Below are positions 43,965 through 53,393 of a stretch of 64,000 nt of DNA, piece by piece; position 1 is the first letter of the stretch; every line of letters begins with the position of its first letter. The DNA comes from Cypionkella sp. (GTDB lineage Bacteria > Pseudomonadota > Alphaproteobacteria > Rhodobacterales > Rhodobacteraceae): contig JALRIN010000002.1 of NCBI GenBank assembly GCA_023255415.1, positions 62,001-126,000 on the forward strand. Reading direction: 5' to 3'. The notes beneath the pieces were generated by a model that was given only the letters and a program-made list of their open reading frames with translations, searched no databases and was not told where the DNA came from. The translations under genes were made by a program, and so were the position numbers.

Positions 43965-44417
43965 CTAGTTGACAGGCTCGACGTACACGCCTTGGGCTTT
44001 CAGCGCGTCGACAACTTCTTTCGGCATATAGCTTTCGTCATGCTTGGCCAAAATCTCGGAAGCCACAAAGCGGCCGTCCTGCATCGACCCGGTGCCAACC
44101 ATGCCAGCACCTTCGGCAAACAGATCCGGCAAAACGCCGGTATAGCTGACAGCAACAGCTTCGTTGGTGTCAGTCACCTTAAAGGTCACAGTCTCGCCCT
44201 GCCCGCGCACCAGCGAGCCTTTTTCGACCAGACCGCCAATGCGAAACACCTCGCCCGCGCGCGGCGGATCGCTGACGACCTGACTGGGCGAGCGAAAAAA
44301 GTTGATGCCGTCTTGAAAGGCATAGCCGATCAAACCCGCAGAGCCTGCAAGCAGCACGAAAGCAAAAGCAATCAGCTGAATGCGGCGTTTCTTTTTAAGC
44401 CCTTTAAGTCCTGCCAT
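43965..44417 (-). CDS. ccmE: cytochrome c maturation heme chaperone CcmE
   Basis: A membrane-anchored periplasmic chaperone that receives heme covalently and hands it to the apocytochrome. It has an N-terminal anchor (RIQLIAFAFVLLAGSAGLIG), an OB-fold beta barrel, and the heme-binding LAKHDESY with His126 and Tyr130. It has 150 aa. It lies nine bases after argC on the same strand; the other ccm genes are not in this window. Confidence 0.96.
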   Translation of the reverse strand: MAGLKGLKKKRRIQLIAFAFVLLAGSAGLIGYAFQDGINFFRSPSQVVSDPPRAGEVFRIGGLVEKGSLVRGQGETVTFKVTDTNEAVAVSYTGVLPDLFAEGAGMVGTGSMQDGRFVASEILAKHDESYMPKEVVDALKAQGVYVEPVN

Positions 44418-44426
44418 CGCTGCCTC

Positions 44427-45455
44427 TTATGGGAACATCGGGGCCAAGTTCAGCCCTGCGGTTTCCTCGACCCCCAACATCAAATTGGCGTTCTGTATGG
44501 CTTGGCCCGACGACCCCTTCGTCAGATTGTCCAATACACAGACCACCACGGCGCGCTCGGCGATCCGATCGCCGATCACCCCGATGTGGCAATAATTGGA
44601 CCCTGCGATGTCGCGTGTCGAGGGGAGTGCGCCAAAGGGTAGCACCTGCAAGAAGGCTTCGGCGGCATAGGCCTTGCTCAAAACATCGTGAATGGCGCGC
44701 GGATCGCCCTGAACATAGTTGGTGGCAAGGATGCCGCGGTTCATGGGCAGCAGATGCGGCGTGAATTGAATTTGCACCGGACGACCTGCAAGCTTGCTGA
44801 ACTCTTGGTCAAATTCGCCCAAATGCCGATGCTTGCCGCCTGCGGAATAGCTGTGGGTGCCGCCCGACAATTCGGCATGCAGCAGGTTTTCTTTCAAAGA
44901 CCGCCCCGCGCCGGACACGCCCGCCTTTAGATCAATCAAAATATTATCAAGATCAATCACGCCAGCCGAGATCAGCGGGCGCAGCGCATATTGGCCAGCG
45001 GCGGCGTTGCAGCCCGTGCCCGCCACCAGACGTGCCGCAGCAATCTCGGCGCGGTAAAATTCGGTCAGCCCATAGACGGCCTCGGCCTGCAAATCCATCG
45101 CTGTATGCGGCTGGCCATACCATTTTTCATAATCGGCAGCCGCGCGCAGCCGGAAATCTGCCGAAAGATCAACGATCTTTAGATTGCGCGGCAAAGCAGA
45201 GACGACAACCTGCGTCGTGGCATGCGGCAGCGCGCAAAAGCACAGATCAATCTGCGAGAAATCAATCTCTTCGATCTTTTGCAGCCGGGGCAAATCAAGG
45301 TGGCGCAGAAATGGAAACACCTCGGCCATTGCCATGCCGGCTTTGCGATCTGCCGAAAGTGCTGCGATCTGCATCGAGGGATGGCTGGCGATCAGACGCA
45401 CCAGCTCTGCCCCAGTATAGCCAGATGCGCCAAGAATTGCGATGCGATGGGTCAT
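44427..45455 (-). CDS. argC: N-acetyl-gamma-glutamyl-phosphate reductase
   Basis: The third step of arginine synthesis: NADPH-dependent reduction of N-acetylglutamyl phosphate. It has the Rossmann motif [15 protein letters not shown] at the start, the catalytic Cys149 in GTGCNAAAG, and the [11 protein letters not shown] and [10 protein letters not shown] segments. It has 342 aa. The start is ATG 45455 after GGAGG. The frame upstream to 45620 overlaps a decayed DUF533 gene and is not part of argC. Confidence 0.95.
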   Translation of the reverse strand: MTHRIAILGASGYTGAELVRLIASHPSMQIAALSADRKAGMAMAEVFPFLRHLDLPRLQKIEEIDFSQIDLCFCALPHATTQVVVSALPRNLKIVDLSADFRLRAAADYEKWYGQPHTAMDLQAEAVYGLTEFYRAEIAAARLVAGTGCNAAAGQYALRPLISAGVIDLDNILIDLKAGVSGAGRSLKENLLHAELSGGTHSYSAGGKHRHLGEFDQEFSKLAGRPVQIQFTPHLLPMNRGILATNYVQGDPRAIHDVLSKAYAAEAFLQVLPFGALPSTRDIAGSNYCHIGVIGDRIAERAVVVCVLDNLTKGSSGQAIQNANLMLGVEETAGLNLAPMFP

Positions 45456-45543
45456 GTGATCCTCCGAGCCGATTTGGTCGCAGATGTGGCGCTTTGGGCC
45501 ATGGTATGCAAGCATTAAAACCACAGACCATTGGCGGGCGGGT

Positions 45544-45921
45544 GCTTGCAGCATAGACCTGCGCCTACATCCTGGCAGGCAGATGTGCCACCAATCTGGC
45601 GATAGTGACCGGCGCATCAAGGCAGGTTTTGACGAAGGCCAATTCTTCGGGGCTGGTATCGCCCAGATTTGCTATCAGCTTTTGCCGCTCATCCTCTTGG
45701 ATGGCGCCGTCGGATTTCGAGGCTTGGATCATCGCGGCCAACATCCCGCCCGCAGCGGCGTTTTGATGCGCGGTTGGTGCGATATCGGGTTCGCCTTTTT
45801 TGACCAATCCGCCAGAACCAGAGCCCTGCGACGCGCCGGTGTTTGATTGGGTCAAAGACGACACACCTTTGGCAACAGCAAAACCAGGGGCAACTTTAGC
45901 CAGGGTTCCGACAATCTACAT
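45544..45921 (-). pseudogene. decayed DUF533 (TerB-like) membrane protein gene
   Basis: The open frame 45565-45864 encodes a 99-aa piece with the TerB-like helices of DUF533 proteins (AAAGGMLAAMIQASKSDG, then [19 protein letters not shown]). Reading in the same frame beyond both ends recovers more of the family. Upstream are ATG TAG and then IVGTLAKVAPGFAVAKGV, the usual DUF533 N-terminus, broken by a stop in codon two. Downstream of the TAG at 45565-45567 come AQVYAAS, the expected next motif, and then unrelated sequence. The glycine-rich linker is also short. So two in-frame stops and a lost C-terminus mark a pseudogene, unless the 99-aa piece is used from GTG 45864. Confidence 0.65.
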
Positions 45922-46063
45922 GGCAAATACGATTGAAGACACCTGAATCTCAGCCCCCAAAAATAATAATAACCATACTATTCAGAGACTTACGTGGATT
46001 TCGCAGCTCGCCGCCACATCAGCATGCGATTGCCGATGCGGCGTCCGATCAGTTTAACCGAAC

Positions 46064-46876
46064 TCAGGCCGCTTGAAAGCTGACGCCATGGCGCAAAAAC
46101 TGGGTGGCTTTGCTGGAAACCGATTGCGGATCGCCAGTGGTCAGGAATTTTGAGACCTGCCCAGCCCCCAACATCTCGGGCCGGCGGGTCAGATAATCGG
46201 CCAGGGCCTCGGCCACCAGATTGGCTTGGCTAAAGACTTTCACATCCGGCCCAAGCGCTGCGGCAAAGGTGGCTTCAACCAAAGGATAATGCGTGCAGCC
46301 CAAAATCGCGGCTTGGGGCTGTGGCATCCGGCGTTTCAGCGCCTCGACATGGCTGCGCACCAGCGCTTCGGCCAAAATCTCGTCGCCCTGCTCGATGGCA
46401 TCGACGACACCACCGCAAGGCTGCGCCTCGACATCGACGCCAATGGCGCGAAAGGCCAATTCGCGTTGAAACGCCCGACTGGCCACGGTGGCGGGAGTGG
46501 CAAATAGCGCCACATGTTTAACGTCGACCTCGCGCGGGGGCGAGTTGTCGCCCCATTGCCGTTCGGTCAGCGCCTCGATCAAAGGCACAAATACCCCCAA
46601 AACCCGCTTATTCGGTGGCAACCAGGTTTCCTGCATCCGCTTCAGGGCGGCAGCCGAAGCGGTGTTGCAGGCGATGATCACCAGATCGCAGCCCTCTTGC
46701 CACAACCGTTCGACGGCGGCACAGGTCAGCTTGAAAATATCATCAGCGGTGCGCACGCCGTAAGGCGCGTTGGCATTGTCACCCAGATAGACAAAGGGCA
46801 CCTCTGGCAGCCGTTTGGTCAGCGCATCCAGCACCGTCAACCCGCCAATACCACTATCAAAAACCCCGACCGCCAT
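46064..46876 (-). CDS. murI: glutamate racemase
   Basis: Makes D-glutamate for peptidoglycan. The two-cysteine racemase mechanism is intact: Asp7-Ser8 in VFDSGIGG, Cys70 in IACNTASA and Cys194 in LGCTHYP. It has 270 aa. It is the last gene of a minus-strand pair with the acyltransferase upstream, with about 40 bases between them. Confidence 0.95.
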   Translation of the reverse strand: MAVGVFDSGIGGLTVLDALTKRLPEVPFVYLGDNANAPYGVRTADDIFKLTCAAVERLWQEGCDLVIIACNTASAAALKRMQETWLPPNKRVLGVFVPLIEALTERQWGDNSPPREVDVKHVALFATPATVASRAFQRELAFRAIGVDVEAQPCGGVVDAIEQGDEILAEALVRSHVEALKRRMPQPQAAILGCTHYPLVEATFAAALGPDVKVFSQANLVAEALADYLTRRPEMLGAGQVSKFLTTGDPQSVSSKATQFLRHGVSFQAA

Positions 46877-46915
46877 GCTGCCCCCACAATTTCGCGCAGC
46901 AGAGTTTGGCTCTGA

Positions 46916-47797
46916 TCAGCGCGTCTTATATTTTGCCTCGAACTCGTAGCCCAGATCATAGGACTTTAGCGGGCGCGGGGAAAGGGCATAGGTTTGGCGG
47001 CGCAGATGATCCATCAAGGCGGTGGGGTCAGATTTGCGCGCGGCGATCTCTTCGGCCGCAATCGGCGCGCCGATCACCACCCGCACAGGTTCATCGACGC
47101 GGGATTTGAATTCTTTCAACAACATCGCCAGCCGCAAATGATAGTTGATCCGCGAGGCCAGTTGGAACAGCCGCGAATTATGGCCTTCGAAATAGACAGG
47201 CACCACGGTTGCATTGCTTTTGGCGATCATCTTGGCAGTAAAATTGCGCCAAGACGGATCCAAGGGGCGCGAAAACGGCCTGGCCGAGGTTGAAACCGTA
47301 CCGCCCGGAAACACCCCAATCGCACCGCCCTGCCCCAGATAATTCAGCGCAAATTGCCGGGTTTCCAGATTGGTTTTCACCGCTTCCTTAGTCTCGTCAA
47401 AAGAAATCGGCAGCAAGACGCGGTTCAGATCATCGGCGCGGCGAAACACGGAATTCGCCAAAATCCGAAAATCCCCCCGCCGCGCGTCCAGCATATGGCC
47501 AAGCATCATGCCGTCTAAAATCCCGTAAGGGTGGTTCGAGATTAGCACCAAAGGCCCCGTGGCCGGAATATTCTCGAGCGATCCGCCAACGATATCAAGC
47601 GAAAGCCCGTAACGTTCCGGCATCACCTGCCAGAACGACCGCCCTGCGGCCACATCCACCTCGTAGCCCGCCGCGCGTCGGATCAGGCTGCGCCGACCGC
47701 TGGCGTTTTCCAGCAAACGGATCAGCATTTTGCCCGAGCGCGATTGCGCCGAACCTGAATAGCTGATCTCTTCGGTAATATTCGAGGCTTGCATCAT
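46916..47797 (-). CDS. lysophospholipid acyltransferase family protein (PlsC-like)
   Basis: A 293-aa acyltransferase with the HxxxxxD-type box SNHPYGILDG (about 87-96), the second box FRILANSVFRR and the third, FPGGTVSTS, of the PlsC/LPLAT fold. There is no strong membrane helix, so it probably acts at the inner membrane surface. The acceptor is unknown; members of this subgroup are annotated as hemolysin-like or ornithine-lipid acyltransferases, and neither can be confirmed here. The divergent LysR-type gene lies 177 bases away. Confidence 0.82.
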   Translation of the reverse strand: MMQASNITEEISYSGSAQSRSGKMLIRLLENASGRRSLIRRAAGYEVDVAAGRSFWQVMPERYGLSLDIVGGSLENIPATGPLVLISNHPYGILDGMMLGHMLDARRGDFRILANSVFRRADDLNRVLLPISFDETKEAVKTNLETRQFALNYLGQGGAIGVFPGGTVSTSARPFSRPLDPSWRNFTAKMIAKSNATVVPVYFEGHNSRLFQLASRINYHLRLAMLLKEFKSRVDEPVRVVIGAPIAAEEIAARKSDPTALMDHLRRQTYALSPRPLKSYDLGYEFEAKYKTR

Positions 47798-47974
47798 CCA
47801 CGCTCCTGAATCAGCCCGCTGTTTATTCGTCTTTTGGACAATCGGAGTGACAGAATGATGACAGAAATTTCAGCAAATAAAAAATGGCAAAGAATTCTGA
47901 CGGTTTACAGCAGGATTTTTTTCTTTACGAGGCAAAGCCTGTGCTAAGCTGACAGAAATTAAAAAGGAGTGGCG

Positions 47975-48880
47975 ATGGACTGGGACAAGCTTCGCATCTT
48001 TCACGCGGTTGCCGACAAAGGCAGCCTGACGCATGCGGGTGAGGTGCTTCATCTGTCGCAATCTGCGGTCAGCCGGCAAATCCGCGCCTTGGAAGAAAGC
48101 CTTTCGGTCACGCTGTTTCACCGCCACGCACGCGGGTTGATCCTGACCGAGCAGGGCGAATTGCTATTTGACGCCACCCAGCAGATGGTCAAACGACTGG
48201 ACGCAACCGCAGCGCGTATTCGCGATTCGGAGGATGAGGTTTTTGGCGAGCTGCGGGTGACCACCACCACCGGCTTTGGCACCATGTGGCTGGCCCCACG
48301 CTTGCCTAAGCTTTACAAGAAATATCCCAGCCTGAAAATTGATCTGATGCTGGAAGAACGCGTGTTGGATCTGCCGATGCGCGAAGCCGATGTGGCGATC
48401 CGCATGAAGGAACCCTCGCAGGCCGATCTGATCCGCAAGCGTTTGATGAACATCAAGATGCGGCTTTATGCGACGCAAGAATATCTGGCCGAAACCGGCA
48501 CGCCGCACAGCATGTCCGATTTCTCGCAGCACCGGCTGATCTGTCAGCACGCAGGCACAGCACAGGTCGCGGCGGGGGCAAATCTGGTGCAAGATCTGAT
48601 GAGCCATGACATCCCGTCAAAGCTGACGGTGAACAACTACTTTGGCGTGTTGCAGGCGGTGCTGAACCATCTGGGCATCGGGGTTTTGCCCGATTACATC
48701 ACGGTGGATTTCCCGCATCTGGTGCGGGTGCTGCCCGAAACGGAATCAGGTGAGGTTCCGGTTTTTCTGGCCTATCCGGAAGAGCTGCGCCATTCCAAGC
48801 GCGTCTCGGCCTTCCGCGATTTTATCACCGAAGAGATCATCGCCTTTCGCAAAGAACATCACGCGCAAAATTTGGGCTAA
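47975..48880 (+). CDS. LysR-family transcriptional regulator
   Basis: A 301-aa LTTR. It has an N-terminal winged helix (GSLTHAGEVLHLSQSAVSRQ, about 17-36, with the usual helix after it) and a C-terminal substrate-binding domain with the RLICQ, VNNYFGVLQAV and GIGVLPDYI segments. I chose ATG 47975, four bases after AAGGAGT, over the GTG inside the binding site. The target is unknown. The gap to the divergent acyltransferase has the twelve bases CTGACAGAAATT near the gene and a similar TGACAGAAATTT further out, which could be autoregulatory sites. Confidence 0.9.
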   Translation: MDWDKLRIFHAVADKGSLTHAGEVLHLSQSAVSRQIRALEESLSVTLFHRHARGLILTEQGELLFDATQQMVKRLDATAARIRDSEDEVFGELRVTTTTGFGTMWLAPRLPKLYKKYPSLKIDLMLEERVLDLPMREADVAIRMKEPSQADLIRKRLMNIKMRLYATQEYLAETGTPHSMSDFSQHRLICQHAGTAQVAAGANLVQDLMSHDIPSKLTVNNYFGVLQAVLNHLGIGVLPDYITVDFPHLVRVLPETESGEVPVFLAYPEELRHSKRVSAFRDFITEEIIAFRKEHHAQNLG

Positions 48881-48984
48881 ACTGACAATACATGCCTATT
48901 AGCTATGCGCTAGGCGCATAGCGGCAATGCTGCATCTGCGGCATGTTTTTATTGAGCGCGCGCAAACACAGGTATAGAGACCGC

Positions 48985-49066
48985 TTTGAGGCAGTGATCG
49001 AGTTCGCTCTCATTGCTTCATACCTCCCTGTTGGACTTGGCCGAGCGAAAGCTCGGCCTTTTTTTT
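48985..49066 (+). ncRNA. candidate trans-acting small RNA with an exposed CCUCCC motif, about 80 nt
   Basis: Upstream is a -10-like TATAGA (48973-48978) with TTGAGC 15 bases before it. The body folds into a long hairpin at 48988-49019: GAGGCAGTGA pairs fully with TCATTGCTTC, and inside it GAG/CTC closes a TTCG tetraloop. A single-stranded stretch with ACCTCCCTG, complementary to ribosome binding sites, follows. It ends in a perfect terminator: GGCCGAGC, GAAA, GCTCGGCC and eight T (49039-49066). This layout is that of known alphaproteobacterial base-pairing RNAs; I recall a likeness to the suhB/alpha-r14 group but cannot verify it. Confidence 0.65.
49039..49066 (+). terminator. strong intrinsic terminator of the candidate small RNA
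   Basis: Eight GC-rich pairs closed by a GAAA tetraloop and followed by eight T; among the strongest terminators in the window. No protein gene ends near it: the lysR stop is about 160 bases upstream. Confidence 0.95.
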
Positions 49067-49344
49067 GAATTAACGCCAGGTTTTGCGAACCGCTTAGAAA
49101 ACAGTCTGATTTGCGGCGCAGCTTTCAGAAAACAGGCGTGATTAAATCTGCAAACCCGCGCCTGCGTTCAAAGTGGCCAGCGATTCGGGCGGCGAAATCG
49201 CGCTTAAAATCAACCTGCGGGATTTCAGCCGCAGTTTTTGCCCAGCAAAGCCAAAAAACCGAGCCTCGGCCGCCTTGCACCTCTTTCGCAAAGCAAGCGC
49301 TTGTCCTATGACGCCCGCAGCCTCCTCATCTAGGGAATTTCCGC

Positions 49345-51504
49345 ATGACCGAGCCCGCCATCACGCCAGACCTTATTGCCGCCCATGGCATGAAGCCGGA
49401 TGAATACGCCCGCCTGCTTGAGATTATCGGCCGCGAGCCAAGCTTTACCGAGCTGGGGATCTTTTCGGCGATGTGGAACGAGCATTGCAGCTATAAATCC
49501 TCGAAGAAATGGCTGCGCACTCTGCCCACCACTGGCCCGCAAGTGATCTGCGGTCCGGGGGAAAATGCAGGCGTGGTTGATATTGGCGATGGCCAAGCGG
49601 TGATCTTCAAAATGGAGAGCCACAACCACCCCAGTTATATCGAGCCACATCAGGGCGCAGCTACCGGCGTTGGCGGCATTTTGCGCGATGTCTTCACCAT
49701 GGGCGCGCGACCGATAGCGGCAATGAACTCGCTGTCCTTTGGCGTGCCAAGCCACCCAAAGACCGGCTATTTGGTCAAGGGCGTGGTCGAGGGCGTCGGC
49801 TCATACGGCAATGCCTTTGGCGTGCCAACCGTGGGCGGCGAAGTGCGCTTTCACAAAAGCTATAACGGCAACTGTCTGGTCAATGCTTTTGCGGCGGGCT
49901 TGGCGGATGCGGATAAGATCTTCTACTCGGTCGCCTCGGGTGTCGGCATGCCGGTGGTTTATCTGGGCGCCAAGACCGGCCGCGACGGCGTCGGCGGCGC
50001 CACCATGGCCAGCGCCGAATTCGATGACACCATCGAGGAAAAACGCCCCACCGTTCAGGTTGGCGACCCCTTCACCGAAAAGCGCCTGCTGGAAGCCAGC
50101 CTCGAACTGATGGCAAGTGGCGCTGTGATCTCGATCCAGGATATGGGGGCCGCTGGTCTGACCTGTTCGGCAGTCGAGATGGGCGACAAGGGCGGTTTGG
50201 GCATTCGTTTGCAGCTTGATCATGTACCGCAGCGCGAAACCAATATGACCGCCTATGAGATGATGCTATCAGAAAGCCAAGAGCGCATGCTGATGGTGCT
50301 AAAGCCGGAGCTGGAAGACGTGGCACGCGCGATCTTCGTGAAATGGGATCTGGATTTCGCCATCGTCGGCGAGACCATCCCCGAAGACCGCTTCCTGATC
50401 TTGCACGGCAATGACGTGAAGGCCGATTTGCCTTTGTCCAAGCTTTCGTCTTCGGCCCCAGAATATGATCGGCCTTGGATCGAAACCCCGGCCCCCGCGG
50501 CCTTGGGCGAGATCCCCGCTTTGGGTGCGATTGCAGGCCTGCGCGCGCTGATCGGCAGCCCGAACTACGCCCAGAAGGCTTGGGTTTACGAGCAATATGA
50601 CAGCATGGTTGGCGCCGATACCGTGATAGCGCCAGGCATGGGTGCGGGTGTGGTGCGGGTGCATGGCACCGGCAAAGCGCTTGCCTTCACTTCGGACGTG
50701 ACCCCGCGCTACGTCAAGGCCAACCCCTTTGAAGGCGGCAAACAGGCTGTAGCAGAGGCTTATCGCAACCTGATGGCGGTTGGGGCCAAGCCTTTGGCAA
50801 CAACAGACAATATGAACTTTGGCAACCCGGAAAAGCCCGAGATCATGGGCCAGTTTGTGGGGGCGATCAAAGGCATTTCCGCAGCGGTTTCAGCGCTTGA
50901 TATGCCGATCGTCTCGGGCAATGTCTCGCTTTACAATGAAACCGATGGCACGGGCATTCTACCGACACCGACCATCGGCGCAGTGGGGATTTTGGCCAGC
51001 CTTGATCAGCTGATTTCCGGCCATCCGCAGGCGGGCGACATCGCTTTGGTGATCGGTGAAAGCTTTGGCCATCTGGGCCAGTCGGCGCTTTTGGCCGAAG
51101 CCTTTGGCATCGAGGCCGGCGACGCGCCTGCCGTCGATCTGGCGGCAGAAAAGCGCAACGGCGAATTCATGCAGGCCCACCGCAAGCACTTGCACGCCTG
51201 TACAGACCTTGCCGATGGCGGCCTTGCGCTGGCAGGATTTGAGATGGCCGAAGCCGCAGGCCTTGGTCTGCAGCTTGACGCTGGCGATCTCGCCACGCTG
51301 TTTGGCGAAGATCAGGCGCGCTACCTGGTGGCCTGCGCGCCCGAAGCCGCCGCAGCCGTTGAGGCCGCAGCCTTGCTAACTGACGTGCCAGTGCTGCGCG
51401 TCGGCCGCTTTGGTGGCGATGTGGTGGATCTGGGCGGCGACAGGGCCGCCTTGGCCGATCTTTCAGCCCTTTACCGCGGCGCCTTTGCGGCGGCTGTGGC
51501 TTAA
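49345..51504 (+). CDS. purL: phosphoribosylformylglycinamidine synthase subunit PurL
   Basis: The large ATP-dependent subunit of FGAM synthase in purine synthesis, working with PurQ and PurS. At 719 aa it is the small PurL form. Seen here are the N-terminal [39 protein letters not shown] (split in two blocks), [14 protein letters not shown] [10 protein letters not shown], and the second AIR-synthase half with [15 protein letters not shown]. purQ and purS are not in this window. A perfect hairpin without T run (51513-51535) follows the stop. Confidence 0.97.
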   Translation: MTEPAITPDLIAAHGMKPDEYARLLEIIGREPSFTELGIFSAMWNEHCSYKSSKKWLRTLPTTGPQVICGPGENAGVVDIGDGQAVIFKMESHNHPSYIEPHQGAATGVGGILRDVFTMGARPIAAMNSLSFGVPSHPKTGYLVKGVVEGVGSYGNAFGVPTVGGEVRFHKSYNGNCLVNAFAAGLADADKIFYSVASGVGMPVVYLGAKTGRDGVGGATMASAEFDDTIEEKRPTVQVGDPFTEKRLLEASLELMASGAVISIQDMGAAGLTCSAVEMGDKGGLGIRLQLDHVPQRETNMTAYEMMLSESQERMLMVLKPELEDVARAIFVKWDLDFAIVGETIPEDRFLILHGNDVKADLPLSKLSSSAPEYDRPWIETPAPAALGEIPALGAIAGLRALIGSPNYAQKAWVYEQYDSMVGADTVIAPGMGAGVVRVHGTGKALAFTSDVTPRYVKANPFEGGKQAVAEAYRNLMAVGAKPLATTDNMNFGNPEKPEIMGQFVGAIKGISAAVSALDMPIVSGNVSLYNETDGTGILPTPTIGAVGILASLDQLISGHPQAGDIALVIGESFGHLGQSALLAEAFGIEAGDAPAVDLAAEKRNGEFMQAHRKHLHACTDLADGGLALAGFEMAEAAGLGLQLDAGDLATLFGEDQARYLVACAPEAAAAVEAAALLTDVPVLRVGRFGGDVVDLGGDRAALADLSALYRGAFAAAVA

Positions 51505-51512
51505 GCCAAACC

Positions 51513-51535
51513 GCTGGCCCGTTCTGCGGGCCAGC
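51513..51535 (+). terminator. hairpin after purL
   Basis: GCTGGCCCG pairs perfectly with CGGGCCAGC around TTCTG. Only TTCC follows, so it is a weak intrinsic terminator or a 3' end stabiliser. Confidence 0.5.
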
Positions 51536-51610
51536 TTCCATATCGCTTTGAACACCCTTGCAGCGCCCCTGCCCGCGTCCTACATTCTGCACAAGTAGAA
51601 GGAGCCCCCC

Positions 51611-51847
51611 ATGGCAATCGACGCGACGGCAATTGAAGCCTTGATCCGCAGCAGCTTTCCAAATGCCAAAATCACCGTGCAAGGCGACGACGGTCAGCAC
51701 TTTGCAGCCGAAGTGATCGACGAAAGCTTTCGCGGCCAGAACCGCGTGCAGCAACAGCGCGCGGTCTATGCCAGCCTTAAGGGTCTGATGGACGGCGCGA
51801 ATGGTGCGCTACATGCCTTGGCGCTGACCACCAAAGCCCCGGAATAA
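51611..51847 (+). CDS. BolA family protein
   Basis: A 78-aa BolA-type protein: IEALIRSSFPNAKITVQGDD, then HFAAEVIDESFRGQNRVQQQR, with the conserved histidine that helps to bind a bridging 2Fe-2S cluster with a monothiol glutaredoxin. The partner glutaredoxin lies 62 bases downstream, the usual pairing. Such pairs handle iron-sulfur cluster trafficking. ATG 51611 follows AAGGAG. Confidence 0.92.
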   Translation: MAIDATAIEALIRSSFPNAKITVQGDDGQHFAAEVIDESFRGQNRVQQQRAVYASLKGLMDGANGALHALALTTKAPE

Positions 51848-51909
51848 CACAAACCATCTTATTTTGGCCTGCGCGCCCTGCGCATGACGCCAATCAGAAA
51901 GGAAACGAC

Positions 51910-52272
51910 ATGAGCGCTCAGGATAATATCCGCGAATTGGTCCAGAACAACGATGTGGTGTTGTTCATGAAGGGCGAGAAACTGATGCCGCAATGCGGGT
52001 TTTCGTCCAAGGTGGCGGGCATTCTGAACTATTTGGGTGTCGAGTATAAAGACGTCAACGTGCTTGCCGATGCCGAGATCCGTCAAGGCATCAAGGATTT
52101 CTCGGAATGGCCAACGATCCCGCAGCTTTATGTCAAGGGCGAGTTTGTCGGCGGCTGCGATATTGCCATCGAGATGACGCTTTCGGGCGAGCTTGACACC
52201 TTGTTTGAAACCAATGGCGTTGGCTTTGACAAAACGGCGGCGGACAAAATTCGCGAAGCCAACAAAGGCTGA
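51910..52272 (+). CDS. grxD: monothiol glutaredoxin, Grx4/GrxD type
   Basis: A CGFS-type glutaredoxin of 120 aa with the active site CGFS at residues 29-32 and the glutathione-binding WPTIPQLYVKGEFVGGCDI. It carries a 2Fe-2S cluster between monomers or with BolA and delivers it to target proteins. It has the ribosome binding site AAAGGAAA and its own terminator, and forms a two-gene unit with bolA. Confidence 0.95.
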   Translation: MSAQDNIRELVQNNDVVLFMKGEKLMPQCGFSSKVAGILNYLGVEYKDVNVLADAEIRQGIKDFSEWPTIPQLYVKGEFVGGCDIAIEMTLSGELDTLFETNGVGFDKTAADKIREANKG

Positions 52273-52294
52273 TCGCGCCTGCGATTGACAGAAC

Positions 52295-52326
52295 AGGACG
52301 AACCCCGGCGGGTTCGTCCTTTTTTA
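52295..52326 (+). terminator. intrinsic terminator after grxD
   Basis: AGGACGAACCC pairs with GGGTTCGTCCT around CGGC and is followed by TTTTT. It overlaps the end of the convergent zapA and may serve it as well. Confidence 0.9.
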
Positions 52327-52698
52327 TGCGGTTTTGCGGTCTTCGACAGCATCAGCCAAAGATTCGGCCCGCGCCGCAATTTCGGCCAGCGTTTCCAGCA
52401 GGCGCTGCGGCACCATTGGCACTTCGATCTTTTTGGCTTCAGGCGCGGGGCGCGACTCGATCTCGGCCAGTTTCGCCTTTAGCTGGCGGTTTTCATCCTC
52501 GACGGCGGCGGTCTTATCGGCCAGCATCAGACCCGCCATCAAAAGCATCCGGGCCTCGGGCAAGCGCCCCATCTGGGCAACCAAGGGCTGGGCTTCGATG
52601 TCCAGCATATGGGCGGCGGCGTTCAGGAAGTGCTCTTCGCCCGCCTGACAAGACACCGTAAAGCTGCGCCCACCAATATGTATTTCCAGATCAGCCAT
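52324..52698 (-). CDS. zapA: cell division protein ZapA
   Basis: A 124-aa FtsZ-ring stabiliser: an N-terminal globular part (EIHIGGRSFTVSCQAGEE) and a C-terminal coiled coil (MLADKTAAVEDENRQLKAKLAE). It overlaps the upstream coiled-coil gene by eight bases, so the two are coupled. The 6S RNA gene that often adjoins zapA in other proteobacteria is not seen here. Confidence 0.92.
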   Translation of the reverse strand: MADLEIHIGGRSFTVSCQAGEEHFLNAAAHMLDIEAQPLVAQMGRLPEARMLLMAGLMLADKTAAVEDENRQLKAKLAEIESRPAPEAKKIEVPMVPQRLLETLAEIAARAESLADAVEDRKTA

Positions 52699-53194
52699 GG
52701 TTTTCTGCCTCCGCGACCAAGGGGGTTAGGGCTTTGATAATAGACGCCAATTCTGCGGCCTCGGCGGCGCGGCTGGCTTGCAGCTGCTCCAGCTCGGTTT
52801 GCAAAGCGTGGTTGATTTGTTCAGGTTCAATCACATTGCCCTCTGCCATGCCGCGCAGCGCGTCCAGATCATCGCTCAGGCTGGCCAAGGCTTCACGCAG
52901 CCGTCCCAACTCGGCAGATTGATCCGAAACCTGCGCATTCAGTTCGGAAATCTCGGCCAGAAGCGCCGTCTTATCAGACTGGGCCTTGTCACTGACCACG
53001 CGCAGACGCTCGTTTAATTGGGCGTTGAGCATCCGCTCTTCGTCCAGCGCCTCGTTCAGCTTGGCAAAATCGCTCTCGGGCAGCATTGCTGAAGGCGCGT
53101 CCTGCAGGCTTGGCACCACAAGCGCTGTCACGCCATGATCAATCCGTTCAAGCGCGACTGTGATCCGCCGTTCCAGTTCTGCTATGTCTTGCAT
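52691..53194 (-). CDS. coiled-coil protein coupled to zapA (167 aa)
   Basis: A soluble, mostly helical protein. The segment from about 40 to 155 is a long coiled coil (LNEALDEERMLNAQLNERLR, then ISELNAQVSDQSAELGRLRE). I know it as a conserved companion of zapA in Rhodobacteraceae but not by function. The overlap with zapA suggests that it acts with ZapA at the division ring, possibly like ZapB; this is inference. Confidence 0.75.
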   Translation of the reverse strand: MQDIAELERRITVALERIDHGVTALVVPSLQDAPSAMLPESDFAKLNEALDEERMLNAQLNERLRVVSDKAQSDKTALLAEISELNAQVSDQSAELGRLREALASLSDDLDALRGMAEGNVIEPEQINHALQTELEQLQASRAAEAAELASIIKALTPLVAEAENHG

Positions 53195-53393
53195 AGGTCT
53201 GCGCCCTTCCTTGGTCTTTGCCGCTCTACAACCCCAGAGTGCGAATCGCGCGGGGTCGCGTCAAGGACCATCTTAGCCGATTGTGATCGCCACAACCTCC
53301 CCTTTATCTCCAAAGCCTTGCGGGGCGCGCTTGATCTTACGGCACAGGCTGATATGCAGCACGGGCACGAATTCAACAGACAGGACATCGACC

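Larger units (their letters stand above)
48881..49344. other. non-coding region between the lysR gene and purL, with a small-RNA unit
   Basis: Apart from the candidate small RNA (about 48985-49066), it contains a perfect nine-pair palindrome with a three-base centre, GCTATGCGC (48902-48910) and GCGCATAGC (48914-48922), that could be an operator for the RNA promoter or a 3' end hairpin of the lysR transcript. Bases 49067-49344 precede purL and show no further structure. Confidence 0.6.

Noticed and set aside
52274..52330. 6S RNA next to zapA
   Set aside because: The gap downstream of zapA holds only the grxD terminator, and there is no room for a 6S RNA of normal size.
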